NCBI GenBank assembly: GCA_014873095.1
Contig: CP050848.1
Location: 868,001-932,000, forward strand
Direction of reading: 5' to 3'
Source: Planctomycetales bacterium ZRK34
Lineage (GTDB): Bacteria > Planctomycetota > Phycisphaerae > Phycisphaerales > Zrk34
Length of the DNA stretch: 64,000 bases
Under the pieces are notes generated by a model. The model was given only the letters and a program-made list of their open reading frames with translations, ran no database searches and was not told the DNA's origin. Below are positions 27,186-36,332 of the stretch, piece after piece (the stretch's first letter is position 1; the number at the start of each line of letters is the position of its first letter). The position numbers and the translations under genes are program-made.

Positions 27186-28112
27186 ATGGCAGATTCGCTG
27201 GTTCGTCAATTGCTCGAAGCCGGTGTCCACTTCGGACACAAGGCCTCCAACTGGAACCCGAAGATGGCCCCCTACATCTTCGGCAAGAAGAACGGCATCC
27301 ACATCGTCGATGTGCGCGCCACCATCAAAGGCCTGCTCCTGGCCAAGCGGTTCCTGACCCGCACCGTCGCCGGCGGCAAAGACATTCTCTTCGTCGGCAC
27401 CAAGCGTCAGGCCAAGGAAATCCTCGAAACCAACTGCGGTGAAGCCGGCCAGCCCTACGTGACCGAACGCTGGCTCGGCGGCACGCTGACCAACTTCCGC
27501 ACCATCCGCGCGCGCCTCAAGCGCCTCGAAGAACTCGAAGCCCTCATGGCCGGTGAAGACTGGGCCCACTACTCCAAGAAGATGGCCTCCCAGCTTCAGC
27601 GCGAACGCCGCAAGATCCACCGCAACCTCTCCGGCATCCGCACCATGCACAACCTGCCGGGCGCCATGGTCGTCATCGACGTCCATCGCGAGGTCAACGC
27701 CCTGCGTGAAGCCTCCAAGCTCGGCATCCCCACCGTCTGCCTGATCGACACCGACTCGGACCCGGACCTCGCCGACCTGCCGATCCCCGGCAACGACGAC
27801 GCGATGCGCGGCATCGAGATCATCATCAAGGAACTCTGCGCCGCCGTCGCCGAAGGCAAGACCGCCCGCGCCCAGGCCGACCTGCAGCGCAAGGGTGACG
27901 ACAGCGATCGCCCGCGTCGCCGCTCCAGCCGCGCTCAGTTCCGCGCTGAAGACGAAGAAGCTTCCGCCGCCCCGGCCGCCGAAGCCCCCGCGACCGAGTC
28001 GACCCCCGAGCCTGCGGCTGAAACCCCTGCCGCCCCGGCCCCTGAAGCTCCGGCTCCCGAAGCCTCCGTCAGCGAGGAAACTCACGAGCCGGCCGGCCGC
28101 ACCGCCGACTGA
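27186..28112 (+). CDS. rpsB: 30S ribosomal protein S2
   Basis: A 308-residue S2. The opening MADSLVRQLLEAGVHFGHKA, then WNPKMAPYIFGKKNGIHIVD, RWLGGTLTNFRTI and VIDVHREVNALREASKLGIP are diagnostic. AAAGGA precedes the ATG at 27186; the frame is open upstream but that stretch is leader RNA. After residue ~235 a 70-residue Ala/Pro/Glu-rich tail extends beyond most S2 proteins. Acidic tails of this sort occur in several planctomycetes. It is followed by tsf, the usual partner. Confidence 0.97.
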   Translation: MADSLVRQLLEAGVHFGHKASNWNPKMAPYIFGKKNGIHIVDVRATIKGLLLAKRFLTRTVAGGKDILFVGTKRQAKEILETNCGEAGQPYVTERWLGGTLTNFRTIRARLKRLEELEALMAGEDWAHYSKKMASQLQRERRKIHRNLSGIRTMHNLPGAMVVIDVHREVNALREASKLGIPTVCLIDTDSDPDLADLPIPGNDDAMRGIEIIIKELCAAVAEGKTARAQADLQRKGDDSDRPRRRSSRAQFRAEDEEASAAPAAEAPATESTPEPAAETPAAPAPEAPAPEASVSEETHEPAGRTAD

Positions 28113-28196
28113 CTGATGACAACAACCGGCTCGTGATTCGTGCCGATCGCGACTTTCCCACGAGCCTGCAACGCATATTCCAAGGAGCGATAGACC

Positions 28197-29018
28197 ATGG
28201 CGATTACTGCCAAAGACGTGATGAGCCTGCGCCAACGCACCGGCATGGGCATGATGGAATGCAAGAAAGCCCTCGGTGAAGCGGGTGGCGATTTCGACGC
28301 CGCCGTCGAGATCCTCCGGGCCGCCGCCAAGGGCAAGATGGACGAGCGCACCGATCGCGCTGCCGCCGAAGGCACCCTCGCCGTGGCCAAGAGCGACAGC
28401 GCGGTGGCCATGATCGAGATCAACACCGAAACCGACTTCACCGCCCGCAATGATTCGGTCATCGAGATCGCCGACAAGATCGCCGACCAGGCCATCGAGG
28501 CCGGTGAAGGTGAAGTCGCCGCCAACGATCAGATCACTGCGCTGATCGACGAAGTTCGCCTGACCACCAAGGAAAACATCTCCTACGCCCGCGGCGTGAA
28601 ATTCTCCGCCGCTGCCGGTGGTAAGGTCGGGTCGTACCTGCACCACAACCGTCAGATCGGCGCCCTGCTGGTCGTCGAAGGCGACCTTGATGACGAGACC
28701 CTCACGGGTCTTGCTCAGCATGTGACCGCCGCCGACGGGATGACGATGCCCGTGCCGCTGGCCGTCGACGAAGCCAGCCTGTCCGCCGACGCCATCGCGG
28801 AAAAGAAGGCTGAGTTCGTCAAGGAAGCGGAAGAGTCCGGCAAGCCCGCCGAGATCGCCGAAAAGATGTCCACCGGCAAGCTCCGCAAGTGGGTCGACGA
28901 AAACACCCTCCTCGGCCAGGCCTACGTCAAGGACATGACCGGCAAGACCAAGGTCGGCGACCTGCTGGGCGGCGCCAAGGTCGTCAAGTTCATCCGCTAC
29001 CAGGTCGGCGTCAAGTAA
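28197..29018 (+). CDS. tsf: elongation factor Ts
   Basis: A 273-residue nucleotide exchange factor for EF-Tu. The N-terminal UBA-like domain ends in RQRTGMGMMECKKALGEAGG, followed by the TDFTARND contact motif and two core subdomains; the C-terminus (LLGQAYVKDMTGKTKVGDLL) is typical. It lies 84 bp after rpsB and ends at a strong terminator, so the two genes form one unit. Confidence 0.97.
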   Translation: MAITAKDVMSLRQRTGMGMMECKKALGEAGGDFDAAVEILRAAAKGKMDERTDRAAAEGTLAVAKSDSAVAMIEINTETDFTARNDSVIEIADKIADQAIEAGEGEVAANDQITALIDEVRLTTKENISYARGVKFSAAAGGKVGSYLHHNRQIGALLVVEGDLDDETLTGLAQHVTAADGMTMPVPLAVDEASLSADAIAEKKAEFVKEAEESGKPAEIAEKMSTGKLRKWVDENTLLGQAYVKDMTGKTKVGDLLGGAKVVKFIRYQVGVK

Positions 29019-29043
29019 CGCCTATCTGTCCCCCAGTATCACG

Positions 29044-29074
29044 AAGCCCACGGATTACATCCGTGGGCTTTTTT
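29044..29074 (+). terminator. rho-independent terminator of rpsB-tsf
   Basis: A perfect 12-bp stem (AAGCCCACGGAT at 29044-29055 and ATCCGTGGGCTT at 29059-29070) with a TAC loop is followed by TTTT. It lies 26 bp after the tsf stop. Nearly the same stem sequence recurs next to rnpB. Confidence 0.93.
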
Positions 29075-29109
29075 CATGCATCCAATCACACAAACTCCTC
29101 ACATTTCCC

Positions 29110-29139
29110 TTGACCAAAACCCGCATTTTGTAATACATT
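29110..29139 (+). promoter_or_regulatory. promoter of the PEP-CTERM gene
   Basis: TTGACC at 29110 and TACATT at 29134-29139 are 18 bases apart, 60 bases before the start codon. A small palindrome, GTAATACATTAC, overlaps the -10 box and could bind a regulator. Confidence 0.5.
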
Positions 29140-29198
29140 ACGTATGCAGTTCTTGACGAGGCCGCCAGTCATTTTTAGAGCAAACAGGGAGATTCTTC

Positions 29199-29927
29199 AT
29201 GAGATTTTCGAAGTGCTGTGTCACGATCCTCGCGGCCGTTGTCTGCGTGCTTGCCGCGTCGTCCGCCGAGGCTGCAACCGTCTACGCGTTCTGGTCCTTC
29301 GACACCCAGTTGGACGGCACCGGCAGCGTCGACAGCGATGTCACCGCCGAGACCTTCCCCGGCACGCCCAGCCGCACCCGCACCGGCACAGCCACCATCA
29401 ACAACAGTCCCGGCGGCGAGGCTTCCTACACCGACTTCCAAGGCAACACATGGCTCGGCAGCGGCACGCTCAACACGCCCGGCCATTCGCTGGGGTGGAA
29501 CGCCGGCTCGACCGGCAACAGCATGACGCACTTTTTCAGCATGCAGAACCTGACCGACCTGCACATCCGCATGGCCATCCGCTCGGCCACGAACAGTCCG
29601 CCACCGCTCAGCTCGTTCAGCGCGATCGACTACAGCCTCGACTCCGGCGGAACCTGGCTGACCGCCGCTTCCGGCAGCGCGCTCGATTTCACGATCGGGT
29701 CCAACGCTTTCCATGAATACCTGCTCGACCTGTCCGCCCTGGACGCCATCGAGGGTCAATCCGACGTACAGCTTCGATTTATCTTCGACACCGTCCCCTC
29801 GAGCACCAGCTTCCGCGTCGACAACATCGAGTTTTCCGCCACCATCCCCGAACCGGCGACCGCCCTGCTGATCAGCCTCGCTTTCGCCGGCGGCATCCTG
29901 CGGCGCCCCACCCGCTGCCGCGGATAA
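29199..29927 (+). CDS. PEP-CTERM sorted secreted protein
   Basis: A 242-residue exported protein. The signal peptide is residues 1-25 (ending SSAEA). The C-terminus is IPEPATALLISLAFAGG followed by an Arg-rich end: a PEP motif, hydrophobic helix and basic tail, which exosortase systems cleave. The body has a concanavalin-like or beta-sandwich feel (FWSFDTQLDGTGSVDSD, FRVDNIEFSATIPEP) but no firm domain. AGGGAG precedes the ATG. It has its own promoter and terminator. It likely ends up in the outer surface or extracellular matrix. Confidence 0.85.
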   Translation: MRFSKCCVTILAAVVCVLAASSAEAATVYAFWSFDTQLDGTGSVDSDVTAETFPGTPSRTRTGTATINNSPGGEASYTDFQGNTWLGSGTLNTPGHSLGWNAGSTGNSMTHFFSMQNLTDLHIRMAIRSATNSPPPLSSFSAIDYSLDSGGTWLTAASGSALDFTIGSNAFHEYLLDLSALDAIEGQSDVQLRFIFDTVPSSTSFRVDNIEFSATIPEPATALLISLAFAGGILRRPTRCRG

Positions 29928-29958
29928 CACACCCAATACATCACTCAGAATCATCAAG

Positions 29959-29985
29959 CGCCGGCCCAAATGGGTCGGCGTTTTT
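29959..29985 (+). terminator. terminator of the PEP-CTERM gene
   Basis: A 9-bp stem (CGCCGGCCC with GGGTCGGCG, one G-T pair) and a 4-base loop are followed by TTTTT at 29981-29985, 31 bp after the stop codon. Confidence 0.85.
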
Positions 29986-29989
29986 CTTC

Positions 29990-30033
29990 CACGCCGACGC
30001 TGAGCCCGCCGCGGGCGAAGCGTCTGGTACCCC
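29990..30033. repeat. REP-like palindromic element, copy 1
   Basis: A dispersed element with outer parts CACGCCGACGCTGAGC and GCGAAGCGTCTGGTAC, in which ACGCT and AGCGT can pair around a variable GC-rich centre (here CCGCCGCGG). Other copies are at 37743, 39252 and, inverted, inside a gene at 63502. Confidence 0.8.
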
Positions 30034-30092
30034 GGCATTACCACCACCGCCATCTGCGTTAAACTGGCTCGCCCCATCAAAGGATTCCGCCG

Positions 30093-33000
30093 ATGCGATC
30101 ACTGATTTCATGCTTCGTGTTTTACCTGCTGTTGACCGCCCCGCTGCTCGCTGATGACAAACCCATAACGCTGGGCATCGAGGCTGAGGAATTTCAGTTT
30201 CACGGAAGCTGGCAGGTGGCCAACCACCCGCGTCAATGCTCCGGCGGCGGGCTGCTGTTCGCCGGCGGGTCCGGGGCGGAGCTTCCCGCCGTCACGGCGA
30301 TCAACATCCCACGGGCCGGCAAGTACCACCTGTGGGTCCGGTCGCATGACTTTCCCGAATACCAACCCAAAGCCCGCAAGCTCACGATGTCGGTCAACGG
30401 CAAGCGTTCGGAGATGACCTTCGGCGATTCGGGCCAGGCGGGTTGGACATGGGAACCCGGCGGCGCGTTTGATCTGCCCAAAGGGCGGATTCTGCTGGGC
30501 GTGCATGATGTGGCCAAATACTGGGGCCGCATCGATGCGATCATTCTGACGACCGATGAGAAGTTCATGCCGCATGGCCGCCTCGGCAATCGCAACCAGC
30601 GACGCATCGACCCGGTCGTACTGGAATACACCGAACCCGAGCACCCGGGGTTCGCAGGCCCTTACGCGATGAACCCGCTGGCTGAGCGCGAAGCGAAAGT
30701 CGAAGGCGACAAGCCGGCCGCGATGCTCGAAAACGAGTGGGTCCGTTACGAGTTCATGCCCGCGGTAAGCGGCGAGCGAAAAACGATCGTGCCGCGTGTG
30801 TCGGTCAAGCGCGATGGTAAGTGGCAGGCTGTCGAAGCGGACCCGCAGGCGGAGATTTACATGGTCACCGCGGCGGCCGAAGCGTCGATGCGCTATGCCT
30901 CGGGGATGCCGACGTGGGCGCAGAATTCGCTGTCGCACATCGACGTGACGCTCAACGACGTCACGATGACCACCGCGCCGTCGCACCATCGCCCCGAACT
31001 CTGGCGGGCCGGCGATCCGTATCGTTTTGAACCCGCCGCCGCCGAGCGCGTCGGCGACAAGGTGCGCGTGACGTTTGCGCCGCAAGCGGTCGGTGAACTG
31101 GTTGCCGAATGGTCATTGGAAAAAGGCCGCAAGGCCGCGCGGGTCAAGCTGATGTTCACCCCCGCTCAGCGCGGCGTGTACAGCCTCGGCTACCACCTGT
31201 TTTTCCGCAAGCCGCTCGGGGCTGTCGAAGAGATTCAACTGCCGATGATGTGGCAGCGGAAGCGCCTGCCGGACAAAGCCTACGCGATGCTCGACCCGCG
31301 GACGCCGACGCCCTTCGCCCTGGCGCAGACCGGCACGGGCGAAGGGGCGATGTCGTGGGCCGTCGTGGGCGATCCATCGGAGATTCCCTACGCCTGGCCG
31401 GACGGCCGCAAGCCGCACATGGGCTTTTGCATTCGTGATGAAGCGGGCAATGTGCAGCCGTCGATCTACGGGCCGGTCCCGGGAACCGACGCCGCCAAAC
31501 GTGAGGCCGGGCAGGCGGTCACGTTCACACTCAACGTGCTGGTCGAACCCGGCGACTGGTATGCCGGGTATCGCACGGCCGCCGACGAGGTGTTCGGCCT
31601 GCATGACTATCGCCGCAACGTGAACATCTCGCTGAGCGACGCGGCGCTGAACATGATCGACCTGGTCAAGGATGACGAATTCGGCGGATGGTGGCGGCGG
31701 GCCAAGGGGTGGTACCAGATCGAATCGCACAACACGGTCACGCATGCCGCCCCGGCGACGCTGGTGTCGCTGTACCGCCTGACCGGTGATGAAGATTTGT
31801 ACCGCCGCCGGGCGCTGCCGACCATGCAGTACATCCTCTCGCGCGACAGCGTGCACTTTACCCCGGAGCCGAATGACCCCGGCCGCTACAACACCGGTCC
31901 GATGAACGGGCCGACGACGTTTTACGGTTCGTCGACGTTTTCGGCGCTGGCGGAATTGACCGGCGGATACACCCCGGCGTTTGCGAAGATCGCCCTGCCG
32001 CCGGACGGCAAGGTCAAAGCCACGCACGGCTACACCCACGCCGCGGAGTTCAACGAGTGGGCCGCCCGCTATCGCATGACCGGCCATGCCGACGACCTGC
32101 GCCAGGCGATGAAACTGGCCGATGAATATCTCGAAAAGCATGTGATCACCCCGTCGACGCGACCGGTCGGGTATCAACCATTCTGGCTGCTGAGCTTCGT
32201 GCCCGACTGGGAAGGTCTGCTCATGATGTACGAGTTGACCGGCGAAAGTCGCTACCTCGACGGCGCGGCATACGGCGCGCGGCAACTGATGACCGGCATC
32301 TGGACCCAGCCACGCTTCCCGCAGGGCGACACCACGATCTTCCCTGGCGGCAAATACGACGGCGACCCGTGGCACAACCACCTGATCGCGCGCGGCCCGT
32401 TCTACAGCCGGCTCGGATTCCCGCTGCGTGATGACTCGCTGACCGAGCACAAAGCTCCCGCATGGCAGGTCTCGGCGATCGGTCTCGGGTTCGAACAACC
32501 CTCGACGCTGGGCAACGACGGCAATCGGCTGATCTATCAGGCGGTGTGGGCGCCGGAATTTCTGCGCCTGGCGCGCTACACCGGCGACAAGGCATTCGAG
32601 ACGTATGCCCGCAACGCCACCGTCGGTCGTTGGGCCAACTACCCCGGGTATTACGTCGCCGGCCACATGGACCTCGTGAACAGCCCGTCGTATCCCTTCG
32701 TCGGACCTGATCAGTCGGTGATTTATTACCACCACATCGTGCCGCATCTTTCGTGGGTGATCGATTATCTGGTCGCCGATGCGGAGTTGCTTTCCGACGG
32801 GCGTATCGTGTTTCCGAGTCTGCGTGAAAACGGGTACGCCTACTTCGATGGCAAGGTGTTCGGCCACGCCCCCGGCAGAATCTTCGATGCCGAAGACTGC
32901 TGGCTGTGGTTCACGCGCGGCGCCGCCGTGGTGAGCAACCCGCAGATCAACACGCTGACCGCTTATAACACGTCGAAGTTTTTCGCCATCCTCGCCAATC

Positions 33001-33569
33001 AGGATCGCCGCGAGCAGACCACCAGCGTCGCGCTGTCGCAACAGGCGATCGGGTTCGATCCCCGCAAGGTGAAGTCCGTCACTGTGCGAAGCAACGACGG
33101 CGTCCAACAGGTCGAACTTAAACAGGGCGTGGCGCAACTCACGCTCGGGCCACGCCAGTTGGTGGTCGTCGAAGTCGACGGGGCGCACATCGACATCGCG
33201 GCGCATCACGTGCCGACCCAACCCGCCGGCGAAGGTGAAACACCGACGCAAGCCGCGATGAAAGTCGACGGCATCGTGGTCAAGGCCGCCGCCATTGCGA
33301 CCGGCCCGATGATCGACTCGTGGGATGCTTACCTCTGGTGCACCGCGACGGAAGATCAGGCCAAAGCCGTCACCTTCGAGGTGGATACCGGCAGCGGGTG
33401 GCAGTCATACACCGACAAGCAATACCCGTTTGAATTCGACGTGCCGGTACAAGACCGACAGGCGACCGTAAAGTGGCGGGTCAGTTGGACGACACCCGCC
33501 GGCGCCACGGTAAAAACCGGCGAAGCGACGCTCGGCACCGTCGCCGGAGCGAAAAAACCCGGCAAATAA
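30093..33569 (+). CDS. very large secreted protein, putative polysaccharide-active alpha/alpha-barrel enzyme
   Basis: A 1158-residue protein with signal peptide 1-21. Residues ~25-165 look like a carbohydrate-binding beta-sandwich (IEAEEFQFHGSWQVANHP, INIPRAGKYHLWVRSHDFPE). Residues ~530-880 are helical with repeated hairpins (ATLVSLYRLTGDEDLYRRRA, GLLMMYELTGESRYLDGAAY), as in (alpha/alpha)6-barrel glycosidases and polysaccharide lyases. The C-terminal ~100 residues form a beta domain. AAAGGA precedes the ATG. No family name is firm. A role in breaking down an algal or plant glycan is an inference from architecture. Confidence 0.65.
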   Translation: MRSLISCFVFYLLLTAPLLADDKPITLGIEAEEFQFHGSWQVANHPRQCSGGGLLFAGGSGAELPAVTAINIPRAGKYHLWVRSHDFPEYQPKARKLTMSVNGKRSEMTFGDSGQAGWTWEPGGAFDLPKGRILLGVHDVAKYWGRIDAIILTTDEKFMPHGRLGNRNQRRIDPVVLEYTEPEHPGFAGPYAMNPLAEREAKVEGDKPAAMLENEWVRYEFMPAVSGERKTIVPRVSVKRDGKWQAVEADPQAEIYMVTAAAEASMRYASGMPTWAQNSLSHIDVTLNDVTMTTAPSHHRPELWRAGDPYRFEPAAAERVGDKVRVTFAPQAVGELVAEWSLEKGRKAARVKLMFTPAQRGVYSLGYHLFFRKPLGAVEEIQLPMMWQRKRLPDKAYAMLDPRTPTPFALAQTGTGEGAMSWAVVGDPSEIPYAWPDGRKPHMGFCIRDEAGNVQPSIYGPVPGTDAAKREAGQAVTFTLNVLVEPGDWYAGYRTAADEVFGLHDYRRNVNISLSDAALNMIDLVKDDEFGGWWRRAKGWYQIESHNTVTHAAPATLVSLYRLTGDEDLYRRRALPTMQYILSRDSVHFTPEPNDPGRYNTGPMNGPTTFYGSSTFSALAELTGGYTPAFAKIALPPDGKVKATHGYTHAAEFNEWAARYRMTGHADDLRQAMKLADEYLEKHVITPSTRPVGYQPFWLLSFVPDWEGLLMMYELTGESRYLDGAAYGARQLMTGIWTQPRFPQGDTTIFPGGKYDGDPWHNHLIARGPFYSRLGFPLRDDSLTEHKAPAWQVSAIGLGFEQPSTLGNDGNRLIYQAVWAPEFLRLARYTGDKAFETYARNATVGRWANYPGYYVAGHMDLVNSPSYPFVGPDQSVIYYHHIVPHLSWVIDYLVADAELLSDGRIVFPSLRENGYAYFDGKVFGHAPGRIFDAEDCWLWFTRGAAVVSNPQINTLTAYNTSKFFAILANQDRREQTTSVALSQQAIGFDPRKVKSVTVRSNDGVQQVELKQGVAQLTLGPRQLVVVEVDGAHIDIAAHHVPTQPAGEGETPTQAAMKVDGIVVKAAAIATGPMIDSWDAYLWCTATEDQAKAVTFEVDTGSGWQSYTDKQYPFEFDVPVQDRQATVKWRVSWTTPAGATVKTGEATLGTVAGAKKPGK

Positions 33570-33701
33570 CGCCCATCCCGCGTGAATTTTCAGCAAAACC
33601 GGCGGATTTGATAGAACCGCCGCAACGCTTGTGCGTCTGTGGGTGTAAGATAAGACAACGAAACATCAGTCATGAGCAGTTTATTTCCATGGGGTCCTGA
33701 C

Positions 33702-34793
33702 ATGCGGATGAATCAAATCTTTGTGACCGGGTTGGTCGGAACTTTTGCGCTGACGATGGCGATGGTGAGTTCAGCGAACGCGCAGACCACGCAGCAGCGC
33801 CTCGCTGAGGTCCGCCGCAACCAGGAAATTCAGCAGTACATTCAAGAGCAGAAAGCGTCCGGCGGGCGGGTAAGCATCGCGCTGTCCCGGGCGGTGACCG
33901 ATCGGCAGTTCGGACAACTGCCGGCCAGGCAGGCGTTCGACTGGCTGTCGACGATGACGGACCTGCCGATCGTGATCAACTGGAATCGGCTCGCCGAGGA
34001 AGGCATCGACGCCGAGCAGGAAGTGACCCTGCCGCTGGGCCCGCAGATGACCGGGCAGCGGGCGCTGGACATGCTGGTCAAACAGCTCGGGGTCGACGGC
34101 AATCTGCTGTGGGAGCCGAGCGCCTGGTATGTCGAAGTGTTGACCAAGTCGCAGGCGAATCAGCGCACCATCGTGCGGACCTACCCGATCGGTGATCTGC
34201 TGCACACCGTGCCGAACTTCGACAATGCCCCGGCACTCGAACTCAACGCGATCACCGAAGGCGGCAGTTCCAGCAGCGGCGGCGGTGGCGGCGGACAGGA
34301 TCTGTTCACGAAGAACGATGACGAAGAAAAGAGCATGACCAAGGCTGAGCACGCCCAGCGGCTGGCTCAGATCATCCGCGACACGGTCGAGCCGGACATC
34401 TGGCGAGCCAACGGCGGACAGTACGCCACGATCACGTACTGGAACGAAATGCTGATCATCCGCGCCCCAGCCTATGTGCAACGGCAGATCGGCGCCCCCG
34501 GAAATGTCGCTGCGGCACCGGTGAATGTCGCCCCCGCGCCGGCACTCGGCGAAGGCGTGTTCTTACCGAACCCGCAGGTCGGCATCGTCCACCAGGGCGC
34601 GGCGGCGGACTTCACCGGCGTGGTTGACCACACCGCACGCTACGTCAACTTCACCACGGGCCTGTCGACCTCGAACGTATCGCAACTGCGGCAGGTGAAC
34701 CCCAGCGTGCGGACGCCGGCCTCCTTCAACGGCAGGCCATACACCCGCGGAACCCGTGATGCCGGGATCGCACCGAAACTCATCGGGCGATGA
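33702..34793 (+). CDS. secreted protein of unknown function, secretin/TonB short N-domain-like start
   Basis: A 363-residue exported protein. The start at 33702 (MRMNQIFVTGLVGTFALTMA) gives a clean signal peptide ending at NAQ. Residues ~50-125 (LPARQAFDWLSTMTDLPIVI, then ALDMLVKQLGVDGNLLWEPS) resemble the small alpha/beta STN-like domain of secretin and FecR/TonB proteins, here with a Ser/Gly linker near residue 195. A later PDIWRANGGQYATITYWNEM is typical of planctomycete repeat-family proteins. No downstream partner is seen. Function unknown. Confidence 0.6.
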   Translation: MRMNQIFVTGLVGTFALTMAMVSSANAQTTQQRLAEVRRNQEIQQYIQEQKASGGRVSIALSRAVTDRQFGQLPARQAFDWLSTMTDLPIVINWNRLAEEGIDAEQEVTLPLGPQMTGQRALDMLVKQLGVDGNLLWEPSAWYVEVLTKSQANQRTIVRTYPIGDLLHTVPNFDNAPALELNAITEGGSSSSGGGGGGQDLFTKNDDEEKSMTKAEHAQRLAQIIRDTVEPDIWRANGGQYATITYWNEMLIIRAPAYVQRQIGAPGNVAAAPVNVAPAPALGEGVFLPNPQVGIVHQGAAADFTGVVDHTARYVNFTTGLSTSNVSQLRQVNPSVRTPASFNGRPYTRGTRDAGIAPKLIGR

Positions 34794-34809
34794 AGTTGTA
34801 GTTCTTCGT

Positions 34810-34950
<141 letters not shown>

Positions 34951-35000
34951 TGAATTATCGCTGGCGTGCGACGGGGCGGGTTGTGCACTAACATATCGCC

Positions 35001-35891
35001 ATGGATCTGTGGCACATGATCATCGAGCGGGCTTACGTCACGCACGCGCTGGTTGCGGCGGTGGCGATCGGGCTGGTCTGCTCGCTGCTGAGCGTGCTGG
35101 TTGTGCTCAAGCGCATGGCGTTCATCGGTCAGGGCATTTCACACGCTGGCTTCGGCGGCGTCGGCACGGCCGCCCTGCTCGGATACACCGCCGTCGGTTT
35201 TCACGTGGAGCACGATCTGATCGTGTTGGCGTTCTGCCTGTTCACCGCCATTCTCATCGGGGCGCTGGCCGCGGACCGGCGCGTTGAAACCGACACGGCG
35301 ATCGGAATCCTGCTGGCGGCGACGATGGCGTGGGGCGTACTCGCGCAGAACCTGCGGGTCGAGTTGCAAAGCTGGCCGGCCTACCGGGAGTGGGTCGGCG
35401 GCGCGGGGTATTCACCGCCGTGGGAATCGATCATGTTCGGCAATCTGCTGAACGTCGGCTCGACGGGAATGTGGACCGCCCTGGGTATGGCGGGCCTGGT
35501 GATCGTGATCGGGGCGGCGCTGTTCAAGGAACTGACGTTCTACGCTTTCGACGAATCGGTGGCGCGCGTGTTCGGCGTGCGAACCGCTTTGATGCACTAC
35601 CTGCTGCTGGTGATGTTGTCGCTGGTGGTGGTGGTGAGCATTCGGCTGGTGGGGTTGATTCTCGTCAGCGCGTTGCTGATCATTCCGGGCGCGTCGGCGT
35701 TGCTGTTGAGCCGACGAATGAAAATTGTGATGACGCTGGCGGCGGCGGTCGGGGTCATCGGCGCGGTGTCGGGCCTGCTGGCGAGCCTGAGTTTCGGCAT
35801 GTTCAGCCCGGGGGCGTGCATCGTGTTGACGTTGAGTTTGATCTTCGCGGCGGCGTATATTTTCAGCCGCATCAGCCGGGCGACGGCGTAA
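35001..35891 (+). CDS. metal ABC transporter permease (ZnuB/MntB family)
   Basis: A 296-residue integral membrane protein of the zinc/manganese/iron ABC-3 permease family. LVCSLLSVLVVLKRMAFIGQ, GISHAGFGGVGTAALLGY and the C-terminal SIRLVGLILVSALLIIPGAS are the family motifs. Eight or so helices fit the family. No ATPase or binding protein gene lies beside it in this window, so the partners must be elsewhere or the gene has been separated from its operon. Its start has no clear ribosome site. Confidence 0.88.
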   Translation: MDLWHMIIERAYVTHALVAAVAIGLVCSLLSVLVVLKRMAFIGQGISHAGFGGVGTAALLGYTAVGFHVEHDLIVLAFCLFTAILIGALAADRRVETDTAIGILLAATMAWGVLAQNLRVELQSWPAYREWVGGAGYSPPWESIMFGNLLNVGSTGMWTALGMAGLVIVIGAALFKELTFYAFDESVARVFGVRTALMHYLLLVMLSLVVVVSIRLVGLILVSALLIIPGASALLLSRRMKIVMTLAAAVGVIGAVSGLLASLSFGMFSPGACIVLTLSLIFAAAYIFSRISRATA

Positions 35892-36227
35892 ACTCCACCA
35901 AAGACTGAAGTAAAACCGCCTCCCAAACTGCCTACGATCACGCCTGCACTCGCCCCCATACCTCCCGAACGATATCGCAAGCCACTTGAATCATTCGCCC
36001 GATAGACAGCGGCCAAACAGCAGCTAATGTGATAATCAACATATCGCAACGTCGTGCTGTGATCATTTGGACGGGTAATCGACAGTATTCAAGCATTGGA
36101 TCGCAGCACGCGTCGCTCCAGAAGACCGGCTTCATGGTCGGCGGCGACGAAAGATGATTGCCATGGGGATACGGGGGCGCCGCCGGGGACGGGAGCAAGA
36201 TTCACGGGGGTAGAGCCGGTCTGATAC
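35892..36227. other. intergenic region without a recognised gene
   Basis: No convincing gene on either strand. An 86-codon minus-strand frame at 35938-36198 has a hydrophobic patch but no ribosome site or family match. Two terminator-like hairpins follow at 36228 and 36299. Confidence 0.5.
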
Positions 36228-36270
36228 GCACAGCGAGCGGCCGCAGGAGCCGACCGCTCACTGTGCTTTT
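36228..36270 (+). terminator. hairpin with T-run, likely terminator on plus strand
   Basis: Arms 36228-36240 (GCACAGCGAGCGG) and 36254-36266 pair over 13 bp with one mismatch and are followed by TTTT. It may end transcription from the ABC permease and face the convergent rnpB gene. Confidence 0.65.
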
Positions 36271-36298
36271 AGCGGTCCAGATTTGGGGGCCCAAAGGC

Positions 36299-36328
36299 GA
36301 AGCCCACGGACGGAAGTCCGTGGGCTTC
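36299..36328 (-). terminator. hairpin just after rnpB
   Basis: A perfect 13-bp stem (GAAGCCCACGGAC at 36299-36311 with 36316-36328) has a GGAA loop on the plus strand. It lies 5 bases past the mature 3' end of RNase P RNA. There is only a weak TTT after it, so it may serve termination or 3' processing. The stem closely matches the tsf terminator. Confidence 0.6.
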
Positions 36329-36332
36329 ATTG

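Noticed and set aside
31113-33251. 712-codon minus-strand frame
   Set aside because: Antisense to the 1158-residue secreted protein; composition artefact.
35938-36198. 86-codon minus-strand frame with a hydrophobic patch
   Set aside because: No ribosome site, no family, and it overlaps repeats; could not be supported as a gene.
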